Positions 1 through 6,061 of a DNA stretch of 21,665 nt are shown piece after piece. The notes under the pieces are model-generated. The model did not search any database. It was not told the origin of the DNA and worked only from the letters and a program-made list of their open reading frames with translations. The stretch is from positions 1 through 21,665 of the forward strand of contig JAMCRC010000011.1 in NCBI GenBank assembly GCA_023380415.1, read 5' to 3'. Numbering within the stretch: position 1 is the first letter of the stretch; the number at the start of each line of letters is the position of its first letter. Position numbers and translations under genes: made by a program. The DNA is from Patescibacteria group bacterium. Lineage in GTDB: Bacteria > Patescibacteriota > Minisyncoccia > UBA6257 > GWB1-50-10.

Positions 1-55
1 GAACTCCTATTTATGCCGTGAAAGGGCACTGTCCTGACCATTAGACGACGGGACC
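1..55 (-). tRNA. tRNA-Glu (TTC), 3' part cut by window edge
   Basis: Reading the minus strand from 55, the acceptor strand GGTCCCG is followed by a D-arm and an anticodon stem GTGCC/GGCAT. The stem encloses the loop CTTTCAC, which gives anticodon TTC (Glu). The T-arm starts with GGAGTTC and runs off the window at position 1. The gene is transcribed away from the methyltransferase gene end at 72. Confidence 0.88.
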
Positions 56-71
56 ATTTGGTCCAGCACCA

Positions 72-938
72 CTATAACGAGAATCGGATATAAATTCCAG
101 ACGGCACGAGACGGTCGGAACCGCTCTCTTTTATATTGAGCTCGCCGAACTCTCCCCCCTCCGGCAGGGCCCGGAAGGCGTCTTGAGCCGCCTGGAAGAA
201 AGAAGTGGCGGAATATCCGGCGGCGTATCCGCTCATCAGAAAGAACGATCCCGGCCGGCCGGACAAGAGAGGGGCAAGCGCCTTGAGGAGCGGCAGCAGG
301 TCATCTTCTATCCTCCACACTTCCCCGTTGGGACCCCGACCGAAAGCCGGCGGGTCGAGAATGATCCCGTCATAAATGGAACCGCGGCGCCCTTCTCTCT
401 GAACGAACTTCAGGGCGTCGTCCAGAAGAAAACGGATGCTTCCCTCTGGCACGCCCGAAAGCGCGGCGTTCTCTTTGGCCCAAGCGTTGGATTGTTTCGA
501 GGCATCGACATGCGTGACCGCCGCGCCGGATTGCGCGGAAACGATGCTCGCGATCCCGGTGTAGCCGAAAAGGTTCAGGACCCGCGACCGCTCGAGGCGC
601 CCGACGCGCTCCTTGAGCCATTCCCAATTCACCGCTTGCTCCGGGAAAAGGCCGATGTGTTTGAAGGCCGTAAGACGGAGAGTGAACCGGGCGCTTTCCC
701 AACCCATGGACCATTTGTCCGGCACGCCTCTTTTCTTCTCCCAGGACCCCTTGCCGCCGGAGAATTTGAAGCGGGCGGCGGCCTTCTCCCACTCCTGGGA
801 TTTCCGTTTCTCCCAAATGGCCTGGGTCTCCGGCCGGGCGAGAACGACGCTCCCGAAACGCTCCAACTTTTCTCCGGCACCGGAATCGGCAAGCTCGTAG
901 TCGCCCCAAGGTTCGGCGGAAAGCCCTAAGTGTCTCAT
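72..938 (-). CDS. Class I SAM-dependent methyltransferase, RlmI/COG1092-like
   Basis: Probable rRNA (cytosine-5) methyltransferase, 288 residues. The SAM-binding motif I is VLNLFGYTGIAS (about 120-131) and the catalytic-type motif IV is DPPAFG (195-200), as in the RlmI/RlmK family. The N-terminal part with YELADSGAGEKLERFG (14-29) is typical of the short versions of this family that lack the PUA domain. I chose the start at 938 because this ATG overlaps the stop of the upstream RlmB-like gene as ATGA, implying translational coupling. A longer frame to 1016 would overlap that gene by about 80 bp, and its extra residues look like a shadow. The pair forms an RNA-modification operon. The exact target nucleotide cannot be read from sequence. 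Confidence 0.85.
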   Translation of the reverse strand: MRHLGLSAEPWGDYELADSGAGEKLERFGSVVLARPETQAIWEKRKSQEWEKAAARFKFSGGKGSWEKKRGVPDKWSMGWESARFTLRLTAFKHIGLFPEQAVNWEWLKERVGRLERSRVLNLFGYTGIASIVSAQSGAAVTHVDASKQSNAWAKENAALSGVPEGSIRFLLDDALKFVQREGRRGSIYDGIILDPPAFGRGPNGEVWRIEDDLLPLLKALAPLLSGRPGSFFLMSGYAAGYSATSFFQAAQDAFRALPEGGEFGELNIKESGSDRLVPSGIYIRFSL

Positions 939-1729
939 TGAATGGCTTGCGGGTGGTTTTTGCTCCACTCGTAAAGGACGACCGCCGCCGAAACGGAAGC
1001 GTTCAGCGATTCGCACCGCGGGCTCATGGGTATCTCGAGAACGGTGTCGCAGTAGCCGAGGGTCTTTTGGCGGATACCGGCGCCTTCGTTGCCGACGATG
1101 ATGAGCGTCGGACCGGCGAAGGGTTCGCTCTGCAGGGCGTGCCCGCCCTTCATATCGAGGCCGTAAGCGCGGAATCCTTTTTCTTTGAGCGCAAGGACCG
1201 TTTGGTTGACGTTGCCGATCGAAACGATGGGTACGGAGAACACCATGCCGGCCGAGACCTTGGCCACGGCTCCCGTAACCGGTGCCTGCCGATGTTGAGG
1301 CAAAAGAACGCCTTGGGCGCCGAAGGCCGCCGCGCTCCGGATGATGGCGCCGACGTTCTGCGGATCGGTAAGCTCGTCCAGAAGAACGAGGACGGAATCG
1401 TCGTTTATCCGAACCTCCGCTTCGAATTCCTTGAAACCCTTCACGAGCTTGGCCGGATCGATGACGGCTATGACGCCCTGATGCACCGCGTCCTGGCCGA
1501 CGAAGTTATTGGTGTCTTTCTGCTTTAAATGGGCGGCCGAAAGGCCGCGCTTCGCGAGGGCCGCTTTGAGTTCAGGCGTCTCGGCGTCGCCGGAAAGATA
1601 GACCTTCTTTATCGTCTGCGGCGCCTTATCGAGAGCCTCCTCGAGGGCGTGGCGGCCGTAAACATATATCTTTTCCTCCCATTTGCGGTCGCGCCGGGTC
1701 CTGTGGAACATGAACCTGTCTCTATGCAT
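935..1729 (-). CDS. rlmB: TrmH/SpoU-family RNA 2'-O-methyltransferase (RlmB-like)
   Basis: 264 residues. Probably 2'-O-methylates a ribose in 23S rRNA (G2251 in E. coli for RlmB). The three SPOUT knot motifs are present: NVGAIIRSA (125-133, with N125 and R131), IVGNEGAGI (211-219, with E215) and ESLNASVSAAVVLYE (240-254). An N-terminal substrate-binding domain beginning IYVYGRHALEEAL (21-33) is typical of RlmB. Motif 3 reads SLNASVSAAV, close to the usual SLNVSVAAGI. The stop overlaps the next start (ATGA). A TATGCT -10 box lies 8 nt upstream of the ATG, so the mRNA is probably leaderless. The family is certain; the rlmB assignment over other TrmH members is likely, not proven. Confidence 0.88.
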   Translation of the reverse strand: MHRDRFMFHRTRRDRKWEEKIYVYGRHALEEALDKAPQTIKKVYLSGDAETPELKAALAKRGLSAAHLKQKDTNNFVGQDAVHQGVIAVIDPAKLVKGFKEFEAEVRINDDSVLVLLDELTDPQNVGAIIRSAAAFGAQGVLLPQHRQAPVTGAVAKVSAGMVFSVPIVSIGNVNQTVLALKEKGFRAYGLDMKGGHALQSEPFAGPTLIIVGNEGAGIRQKTLGYCDTVLEIPMSPRCESLNASVSAAVVLYEWSKNHPQAIQ

Positions 1730-1737
1730 TTAAGACC

Positions 1738-1743
1738 AGCATA
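1738..1743 (-). promoter_or_regulatory. -10 box TATGCT of rlmB-like gene, leaderless geometry
   Basis: TATGCT lies 8 nt upstream of the start codon at 1729, so transcription should begin at or next to the ATG. No Shine-Dalgarno sequence fits in between. Confidence 0.5.
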
Positions 1744-1803
1744 CCCGAAGAGGAAGCTGAATTCAATTTAATTTCACCGCAGCGCCGGCCGCGGCGTTCA
1801 TTT

Positions 1804-1893
1804 TGGCGGAAGGTGGAGGATTCGAACCTCCGAGACCCTTTCGGATCTACCGCATTTCAAGTGCGGCGCATTCGACCGCTCTGCCAACCTTCC
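1804..1893 (-). tRNA. tRNA-Ser (TGA)
   Basis: Acceptor GGAAGGT pairs with ACCTTCC. The anticodon stem CCGCA/TGCGG closes the loop CTTGAAA (anticodon TGA). A long variable arm follows and the T-arm is GGAGG-TTCGAAT-CCTCC. Discriminator G73 and an encoded CCA (1804-1806) are present. This is the only complete tRNA gene here with a genomic CCA. A TTTACT about 8 nt upstream could be its -10 box. Confidence 0.95.
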
Positions 1894-1926
1894 GTTCAGG
1901 CAGTAAAGGCCCGAACCGACCGGGCG

Positions 1927-2307
1927 TCAATAGGGCCGGTGGAAAGGTGATGAAAGGAAGAACCGACCGACGGCGGCCGTGAAACCGAATGCGACGAATA
2001 TAACGAGAAGGGCGATGGCCACGAAGAACAATATCTTCCCGGCGTGATCGAGGGCCTTGAAGAATCCGTCGTACTCCGCCTGGCTCGCGAATTGGGGGCT
2101 CGTAGCGCCGAGCTCGTGCCCTTTCACGCCCAGATAGATCATGAAAACTATCCAGAATATCACGTTCACGAACGGGACGAAGGCGAGGATGTACCACCAA
2201 AGCATCTTGTATTTCTTGATGCCGACCAAAAATGGCGCATTCAGCAAGAACGCTCCCCACGACCAACCGGCGGCGGCGGCTATTTTCCCTTTGTTGTTTT
2301 CTTCCAT
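1927..2307 (-). CDS. Small multi-pass membrane protein of unknown function
   Basis: 126 residues starting MEENNKGKIAAAAGWSWGAF. The predicted membrane segments are about 20-30 (weak), 36-62 (WWYILAFVPFVNVIFWIVFM) and 92-112 (ILFFVAIALLVIFVAFGF). The pattern GWSWGAFLLNAPFLVGIKKY followed by a PFVNVI segment resembles small CPR proteins often listed as hypothetical or DUF2628-like membrane proteins; this is recall, not a search. I chose the ATG at 2307 over the in-frame ATG at 2337 because a perfect TATAAT ends 6 nt upstream of 2307 and would lie inside the longer reading. tRNA-Ser follows 33 nt downstream in the same direction. Function unknown. Confidence 0.7.
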   Translation of the reverse strand: MEENNKGKIAAAAGWSWGAFLLNAPFLVGIKKYKMLWWYILAFVPFVNVIFWIVFMIYLGVKGHELGATSPQFASQAEYDGFFKALDHAGKILFFVAIALLVIFVAFGFTAAVGRFFLSSPFHRPY

Positions 2308-2313
2308 ATAAAA

Positions 2314-2319
2314 ATTATA
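2314..2319 (-). promoter_or_regulatory. -10 box TATAAT of small membrane-protein gene
   Basis: Perfect TATAAT with a 6-nt spacer (TTTTAT) to the ATG at 2307, predicting a leaderless mRNA. Confidence 0.65.
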
Positions 2320-2325
2320 CCAAAA

Positions 2326-2345
2326 CTCGTGCCGCATACCACGAG
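2326..2345 (-). terminator. Inverted repeat CTCGTG-N8-CACGAG followed by TTTT; probable old tRNA-Ala terminator
   Basis: On the minus strand CTCGTG and CACGAG can pair around an 8-nt loop, followed by TTTTGG. It overlaps the -35 region of the promoter at 2314-2319, so it could also be an operator. If the two cassettes at 2365-7556 are removed, tRNA-Ala would read directly into this hairpin, which makes an ancestral tRNA terminator the more attractive reading. Confidence 0.4.
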
Positions 2346-2364
2346 TCCTTGGTTGGAACTACAC

Positions 2365-2395
2365 AGGTGGAGGCTAATAGAATATGTTAGAACCT
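2365..2395 (+). repeat. Left-end repeat, copy 1 (core plus 24-bp left end)
   Basis: Matches 4467-4497 at 29 of 31 positions (differences at 2376 and 2384). It starts with core AGGTGGA and ends with GTTAGAACCT. The flank to its left (GAACTACAC) is unlike the other two core sites and is probably the original chromosomal side. Confidence 0.85.
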
Positions 2396-2535
2396 ATTTC
2401 CTTGAAGAGATGAAACATCCCGTGTTCAAGGATGATCCCGATGAAAGCTGGAAGGATCAGTTCCGTACTGGTACGTATGGATGATACCAAGATTCGCCGA
2501 CGAAGATATTAAGGATCCTTAGCTAAATAATCTTC
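2396..2535. other. Gene-poor left part of cassette A
   Basis: No convincing gene. A 24-codon plus-strand frame at 2410-2484 (MKHPVFKDDPDESWKDQF...) looks like a coding remnant, but it has no promoter or ribosome site. Positions 2464-2495 hold sequence repeated in cassette B. A 12-bp palindrome TAAGGATCCTTA at 2509-2520 lies just past the protease stop. Confidence 0.4.
2464..2495 (+). repeat. Internal repeat shared with cassette B
   Basis: Positions 2464-2486 match 5974-5996 at 22 of 23 positions. The overlapping 2481-2495 (ATGATACCAAGATTC) matches 4977-4991 exactly. The first part contains the near-palindrome CGTAC-TG-GTACG. Confidence 0.8.
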
Positions 2536-3417
2536 TTACTGATTGGCGAGTATAAATGATTGTATGTAGCCGATTCCTGCTGTTAGGCCGGAGTCCCCTA
2601 AGGTAGTGACACCGAGTGGGCATGCATTTTTATTGAGGATAGCAAGACCGCCAGAATTGCCATGGTCTATAGCGGCATTCGTCTTGTAGATCGGGCCCGG
2701 GACAATACCGCTCACGATGCCCTCAGTTACCGTTTCCGAAATCCCAAGTAAATTACCTGAGCGCGGATAACCAAAGACGGTTATACCGTCACCCACATCT
2801 ACACTAGAGTTGGCGCATTCTGCTTCTGTTGGTCCGATGCTTTTATAAAAGTCGTTTATAGTCGGGATGTGATTCAACGCCACCGATGTTGAGAGCGGTG
2901 ACTCTAGAGTGAAATCGGCTATATCCTGATAGGTACTCGGGTTATATCTGTAATTGTATAAGGCGACCTGATAATCCCCGTAGTAGCTGTTATAAGCGAA
3001 ATTCGAAAGTGGTTCGGGGAAAACGGCATAGCATGTAGGGAAAAGTCCTACTGCGGCCGCCTCGCTGTAAACATGGTAGTTCGTTTCAATTAAATTTACC
3101 CCGTTGTGTGTATATGATATCCCTGAGCCACTAGACACCATACTCCCATCTCCGGAGTAACAATTAACTTCAACTATGGCCGGTTCTATTTGCGCGATTA
3201 CGGACGGAGACAAATTACCAGATGCATTATCGGTTGGAGCGGTTTCACGGTTCGGTTGCTCGACTGTAGCTGGTACCGTTGTTGTGGCATTGCTGGCTTG
3301 CGGAGCGGTGTTTTGTTGATTGCTCGTAGCGCTGGACACGAGGTACATAATTACGACAAAAACCGCTATCGCAATGTAAGTTAAAAATAGATTAGTTTTC
3401 CTTAGCTGACGATCCAT
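2536..3417 (-). CDS. Membrane-anchored trypsin-like serine protease
   Basis: 293 residues. One N-terminal membrane anchor (about 10-28) is followed by a Thr/Asn/Pro-rich linker (30-70) and a chymotrypsin-fold protease domain. The catalytic triad is visible: His115 in ETNYHVY, Asp168 in QDIADFTL and Ser255 in DHGNSGGLAI. Several Cys residues (86, 129, 201, 266) suggest disulfides outside the membrane. No PDZ domain follows, unlike the HtrA-like protein at 9605. It lies 20 bp downstream of the Cys-rich exported protein on the same strand; both sit in cassette A, so it may process that protein or other surface proteins (inference). A CATAGT box 5 nt before the ATG could give a leaderless start. 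Confidence 0.8.
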   Translation of the reverse strand: MDRQLRKTNLFLTYIAIAVFVVIMYLVSSATSNQQNTAPQASNATTTVPATVEQPNRETAPTDNASGNLSPSVIAQIEPAIVEVNCYSGDGSMVSSGSGISYTHNGVNLIETNYHVYSEAAAVGLFPTCYAVFPEPLSNFAYNSYYGDYQVALYNYRYNPSTYQDIADFTLESPLSTSVALNHIPTINDFYKSIGPTEAECANSSVDVGDGITVFGYPRSGNLLGISETVTEGIVSGIVPGPIYKTNAAIDHGNSGGLAILNKNACPLGVTTLGDSGLTAGIGYIQSFILANQ

Positions 3418-3422
3418 AGGGA

Positions 3423-3428
3423 ACTATG
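3423..3428 (-). promoter_or_regulatory. Possible -10 box CATAGT of protease gene
   Basis: CATAGT with a 5-nt spacer to the ATG at 3417. A weaker match to TATAAT than the others; the gene may instead be read through from upstream. Confidence 0.35.
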
Positions 3429-3437
3429 AAGTGCTTT

Positions 3438-4400
3438 CTATGGTGTTATCCCTTGCTTGTATTCAAGTAGAACCGTTTGTATTTGTTGATCTATCGCGGT
3501 TATTTGTGTATTGGCTGCAGTGGCAGCATTTTGTTCTTCTCCAATGGCTTCTTGCATTGATATTCCGCCGCGGCTATTTATGCCATATATTTGTTTTGCA
3601 TAATTCATCTTAACTTGGAAAATCTGCTGGTATAAATTATCCAACTCGTTCTCGTATGAGATGGATGTGTTGGTGACCGGCGTAATGAAATCTGCTAGGA
3701 TTGCATTTTCGTATTGCCCTACATAAGTTTCTTGGTTGGCGAGATAAGTACATTCAACGCCTGTTGATCCCTCAAACGATCCATTCCCTGAACACATTTG
3801 GTTTGTTTGACTCTGTAACCCACTGAGTTGGGATTGTAATGGTTGAATTTTCTCTTGGACTGCTTGATATTGCGTTTGGTACCTCATCTGCGCCTCAGCA
3901 GCGGCCTGAGCTTCAAGTTGCTGCTGACTTGGCTGGCAATAAGCACCACCGCCATTTGTTGGACATCTAAAATCTTCTCCCGCTGGGCACGCTGTGTAGT
4001 ATGAGCCATTACATGGTGTGGTGTTCGGCGGCGGTGTTGGAACAGTAGGTGCCACATTCTGCTGAGGTTCTACTGGCGGCTGTTGCATTTCTATCACCGG
4101 TGGAGCGTTTTCTTTTAAGGATTTGCTAGGTGTAGTAGGTGTTAATTGTTTTTGCGATGTGGATGCATTGTTAGTGCCCTTGTTATTTGAATAATTACTG
4201 GAGGAGGCGAACATCCCCGAAGCGGTTAGTGTAGCCGTTTCCGATGGGGCGGCACTTGTCGATTGTACGGCCGGACGACTGAATATGGCCGCGAACCACG
4301 AAACTGGATTCCAATTCCATGTGAGCGGATTATACCAAGCGGCGTATGTTACAGATGGAAGTAGGAGAACTACAAACAACACAACTAAGAGTTTTTTCAC
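3438..4400 (-). CDS. Exported Cys-rich, Pro/Gln-rich protein with coiled-coil region
   Basis: 320 residues from a GTG start. A clear signal peptide KKLLVVLFVVLLLPSVTYA is likely cleaved after residue 20, before AWYNPLTWNWNPVSWF. A low-complexity Ser/Thr/Pro/Gln linker spans 45-128. A Cys cluster (C130, C138, C146, C155) in CNGSYYTACPAGEDFRCPT precedes a Gln-rich helical stretch (157-202), C203 and C217, and a helical C-terminus. Six Cys suggest disulfides. No enzyme motif was recognised. I chose GTG at 4400 because it gives a clean signal peptide and lies 6 nt after a TACGCT box; an open frame to 4556 runs back through the terminator repeat and is spurious. Likely surface protein, cargo of cassette A with the downstream protease. 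Confidence 0.7.
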   Translation of the reverse strand: MKKLLVVLFVVLLLPSVTYAAWYNPLTWNWNPVSWFAAIFSRPAVQSTSAAPSETATLTASGMFASSSNYSNNKGTNNASTSQKQLTPTTPSKSLKENAPPVIEMQQPPVEPQQNVAPTVPTPPPNTTPCNGSYYTACPAGEDFRCPTNGGGAYCQPSQQQLEAQAAAEAQMRYQTQYQAVQEKIQPLQSQLSGLQSQTNQMCSGNGSFEGSTGVECTYLANQETYVGQYENAILADFITPVTNTSISYENELDNLYQQIFQVKMNYAKQIYGINSRGGISMQEAIGEEQNAATAANTQITAIDQQIQTVLLEYKQGITP

Positions 4401-4406
4401 GATCTT

Positions 4407-4412
4407 AGCGTA
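4407..4412 (-). promoter_or_regulatory. Possible -10 box TACGCT of exported-protein gene
   Basis: TACGCT with a 6-nt spacer (AAGATC) to the GTG at 4400. It lies just after the cassette-end terminator, so the gene needs its own promoter here. Confidence 0.4.
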
Positions 4413-4414
4413 AC

Positions 4415-4473
4415 ACAAAAATACCCGTCTTGTAAGGCGGGTATTTTTGGCGAAAGCGGCAATTTTAGGTGGA
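4415..4473. repeat. Right-end 59-bp repeat, copy 1 (terminator plus core)
   Basis: Matches 7498-7556 at 56 of 59 positions. It contains an intrinsic terminator hairpin, the stretch GCGAAAGCGGCAATTTT, and core AGGTGGA (4467-4473). It overlaps the left-end repeat at the core, so cassette A's right end meets cassette B's left end here. Confidence 0.9.
4417..4448. terminator. Bidirectional intrinsic terminator within cassette-end repeat
   Basis: AAAAATACCCG(T)C pairs with GGCGGGTATTTTT around a short loop, with A- and T-tracts on both sides. It should terminate the Nudix gene on the minus strand. Confidence 0.85.
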
Positions 4474-4497
4474 GGCTGATAGAATTTGTTAGAACCT
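4467..4497 (+). repeat. Left-end repeat, copy 2 (core plus 24-bp left end)
   Basis: 29 of 31 match to 2365-2395. Joined directly to the right-end repeat, it has the form right end-core-left end that a circularised or tandem element would show. Confidence 0.85.
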
Positions 4498-4512
4498 CTG
4501 TCCGAGAAAGTA

Positions 4513-4959
4513 TCACATATCCTTCTCCCATCCGAACTCAGAGTAATGGGTTCCATTTAACCAACAACTAATTGCTTCGCGGATGTACGGAATAGTAACG
4601 TCTGGCAAACTATCAAAAGGAAACCAATTAAGATCATCACATTTACCTGGTTCGCAATTACGTGGTTCGTTGTGCCACTCTTTCACAAAAAAGAAGAAGT
4701 CGAGGTAAACCCGGTCTCCAGAGTTGCGATGCATGGTAAGGACATGCTCGAGGTCCCTCGGTACTACAGCCACACCCGTTTCTTCATTTGCTTCCCTTAT
4801 AGCGGCAATTTTTAATGGTTCATTCTCAAAAATATGCCCGGCTGGCAAACTATACATGCCGTCTTTATAGCCAGTATTGGCCCTTCGAAGCATTAAGATT
4901 TTCCCCTCACTTCTAAATATGAGATATACTGCCGCATGCGGCTGGAAATGATCCCCCAT
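4513..4959 (-). CDS. Nudix hydrolase
   Basis: 148 residues. A perfect Nudix box (GX5EX7REUXEEXGU) is present as GHIFENE...REANEETGV at about 43-65, preceded by DGMYSLPAGHI. Family members hydrolyse nucleoside diphosphates linked to another moiety (modified NTPs, ADP-ribose and others); the substrate cannot be read here. The domain starts MGDHFQPHAAVYLIFRSEGK. I chose the ATG at 4959 because it begins a standard-length MutT-type domain and lies 5 nt after a TATATA box; the frame is open further upstream to 5256 but that stretch looks non-coding. It is the only minus-strand gene in cassette B and terminates in the cassette-end hairpin. Divergent from the 254-residue orphan. Confidence 0.88.
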   Translation of the reverse strand: MGDHFQPHAAVYLIFRSEGKILMLRRANTGYKDGMYSLPAGHIFENEPLKIAAIREANEETGVAVVPRDLEHVLTMHRNSGDRVYLDFFFFVKEWHNEPRNCEPGKCDDLNWFPFDSLPDVTIPYIREAISCWLNGTHYSEFGWEKDM

Positions 4960-4964
4960 GATTT

Positions 4965-4970
4965 TATATA
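4965..4970 (-). promoter_or_regulatory. Possible -10 box TATATA of Nudix gene
   Basis: TATATA with a 5-nt spacer (AAATC) to the ATG at 4959. It sets the Nudix start and predicts a leaderless mRNA. Confidence 0.45.
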
Positions 4971-4976
4971 CGACCC

Positions 4977-4991
4977 ATGATACCAAGATTC
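4977..4991 (+). repeat. 15-bp repeat ATGATACCAAGATTC
   Basis: Exact copy of 2481-2495 in cassette A. It lies just upstream of the Nudix promoter. Confidence 0.7.
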
Positions 4992-5048
4992 TATCCCCAG
5001 AGGAAGGTGGGTAAAAGCGACGGAATGTATGGGGCCCGAGCCACAAGC

Positions 5049-5077
5049 TTGACATAATCATATCTAAGTGGTTAGCT
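5049..5077 (+). promoter_or_regulatory. Possible promoter for orphan gene (TTGACA-17-TTAGCT)
   Basis: A consensus -35 TTGACA (5049-5054) stands 17 nt before a weak -10 TTAGCT (5072-5077) in the 197-bp divergent gap between the Nudix and orphan genes. A small stem GTGTCCC/GGGCAC follows in the putative leader. Confidence 0.25.
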
Positions 5078-5156
5078 GTATCCAACCGAACGATACACGT
5101 TTGGCGTGTCCCAGGATGGGCACGAACCTTAATAAAATACCGCCATTCCCAAGGGA

Positions 5157-5921
5157 ATGAGAAAGAAGGTATATATGAACGGCAGTTTATCACCAGAAGT
5201 TCACCAAGCCGATGATTTCGCTTACGTCGTGGTTGATCCAGATGAAGGTGGGACAACTGGAATAAGTTGGCCAGAACCCTTCGTACAGCAAAAGCGAGAG
5301 TTAATTATTCAGAGGTTTTTTACCCCGCATAACTCCGAATACGATAAGCCACGTTACTATCTGGATCGGGCGCCGAAAAACGATCGTCCCCTGGTGCTGC
5401 AATTGGTGTATATGCACGAAGGACCTCTATCGTATCCTAAACGATGGCAGGAGGTTGTGGATATTGTGGTGAAGGAGATGAACCAGCGTCGCGTCCGGTA
5501 CAATGAGATGCTTAAGAATTTCAGCGTTCACAAGGTCATTGCTATGCAGGTCCACATTGCCCCGATTACGTTCCAGACCATCAAAGTCATGGATGGCTGG
5601 GAAATGTTCCTCAGGATAAAGCACGACGTTAGAATCGCCGGTAAAATGCCATACGATCTCCACGCTGTAAACTCGGAAAGGTGCATCGTTAAGCCGGGTT
5701 TCTTCGGCGATGGACTCATCGAGCGGCAAGGAAAAAATCCGGCGTTCTACTTTGCAAAGAAACCAATTGAGGTAAGGCTGTTCAAAGATGCTGTGGCCTA
5801 TATTAAATTCCAGACCTCACCGATCGAGAAAAAGCCGTTGAGCATGCTGACACCGGAAAACGTATTTCAAGAAATGGTGTTAGCGCCAGAGCCTCTGGCA
5901 CACGAGCCTACAATTCCATAG
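5157..5921 (+). CDS. Orphan protein of 254 residues, function unknown
   Basis: I do not recognise this family. 254 residues, mostly soluble, without signal peptide or membrane segment, and with a single Cys (SERCIV). Mixed alpha/beta character with charged and aromatic residues; the end is Pro-rich (APEPLAHEPTIP). No tyrosine- or serine-recombinase residues are visible, so it is not an obvious integrase for the cassette. ATG 5157 gives the longest frame; ATG 5175 has a better ribosome site (GAAGG, 5-nt spacing) and may be the real start. Followed 11 bp later by a strong hairpin. Codon use is like the other AT-richer cassette genes. Only its position in cassette B, between the Nudix and nuclease-like genes, hints at a role. 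Confidence 0.65.
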   Translation: MRKKVYMNGSLSPEVHQADDFAYVVVDPDEGGTTGISWPEPFVQQKRELIIQRFFTPHNSEYDKPRYYLDRAPKNDRPLVLQLVYMHEGPLSYPKRWQEVVDIVVKEMNQRRVRYNEMLKNFSVHKVIAMQVHIAPITFQTIKVMDGWEMFLRIKHDVRIAGKMPYDLHAVNSERCIVKPGFFGDGLIERQGKNPAFYFAKKPIEVRLFKDAVAYIKFQTSPIEKKPLSMLTPENVFQEMVLAPEPLAHEPTIP

Positions 5922-5932
5922 AGGTAAAATAG

Positions 5933-5964
5933 ATAGCGGAGATGCCGTATGGCACCTCCGCTAT
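5933..5964 (+). terminator. Hairpin with 14-bp stem after orphan gene
   Basis: ATAGCGGAGATGCC pairs with GGCACCTCCGCTAT (one mismatch) around loop GTAT. Only an AT-rich tail TAAATTAAT follows, so termination may be weak; it could also be a processing or stabilising hairpin. Confidence 0.55.
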
Positions 5965-5973
5965 TAAATTAAT

Positions 5974-5996
5974 CGTACTGGTACGCATGGATGATA
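5974..5996 (+). repeat. Internal repeat CGTACTGGTACG..., cassette B copy
   Basis: 22 of 23 match to 2464-2486. Located between the orphan's hairpin and the promoter of the nuclease-like gene. Confidence 0.8.
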
Positions 5997-6026
5997 TCAT
6001 GAGCCTTACCCCAGTCCGGTGCTGTC

Positions 6027-6054
6027 TTGCTTTAGAATGCGGTAGAGCTAAACT
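6027..6054 (+). promoter_or_regulatory. Promoter of nuclease-like gene (TTGCTT-16-TAAACT)
   Basis: -35 TTGCTT (6027-6032) and -10 TAAACT (6049-6054) are 16 nt apart. The -10 box ends 7 nt before the ATG at 6062, the same leaderless spacing seen across the window; this decides the start. Confidence 0.45.
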
Positions 6055-6061
6055 CTATGCA

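Larger units (their letters stand above)
2365..4473. mobile_element. Cassette A: integrase-less insertion with protease and exported-protein genes
   Basis: Bounded on the left by core AGGTGGA plus the left-end sequence (2365-2395) and on the right by the 59-bp terminator repeat ending in the same core (4415-4473). The core-to-core period is 2,102 bp. The cargo is a trypsin-like protease and a Cys-rich exported protein, both on the minus strand. It is visibly AT-richer than flanking genes. No recombinase gene lies inside. It shares both end sequences with cassette B, which abuts it. The element call is inferred from repeat logic and composition. Confidence 0.55.

Noticed and set aside
183..929. 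Long open frames antisense to GC-rich genes (for example 183-929, 12177-13184, 15783-17441)
   Set aside because: They mirror real genes on the other strand and carry no motifs; typical of GC-rich codon shadows.
1812..2395. Left-end repeat as a decayed tRNA-Ser T-arm (AGGTGGAGG...GAACCT)
   Set aside because: Only 9 and 6 bases match the tRNA-Ser(TGA) T-arm, and the middle is unrelated; chance is likely.
2410..2484. 24-codon plus-strand frame in cassette A
   Set aside because: No promoter, ribosome site or homology visible; treated as a possible remnant only.
4467..4500. Resemblance of the left-end repeat to an integron attC site (TTCTAAC/GTTAGAA core)
   Set aside because: The second half-site (RYYYAAC/GTTRRRY partner) is missing at the expected distance at both copies, and the repeat pattern is better explained by a tRNA-targeted core.
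3438..4556. Longer 372-residue start of the exported protein
   Set aside because: The extra N-terminus reads through the terminator and repeat and would bury the signal peptide.
4513..5256. Longer 247-residue start of the Nudix gene
   Set aside because: The extension overlaps the divergent orphan gene and does not look like protein; the 148-residue form is standard.
5942..6061. Upstream start for the nuclease-like gene
   Set aside because: It starts inside a hairpin and crosses a repeat; the promoter spacing points to 6062.
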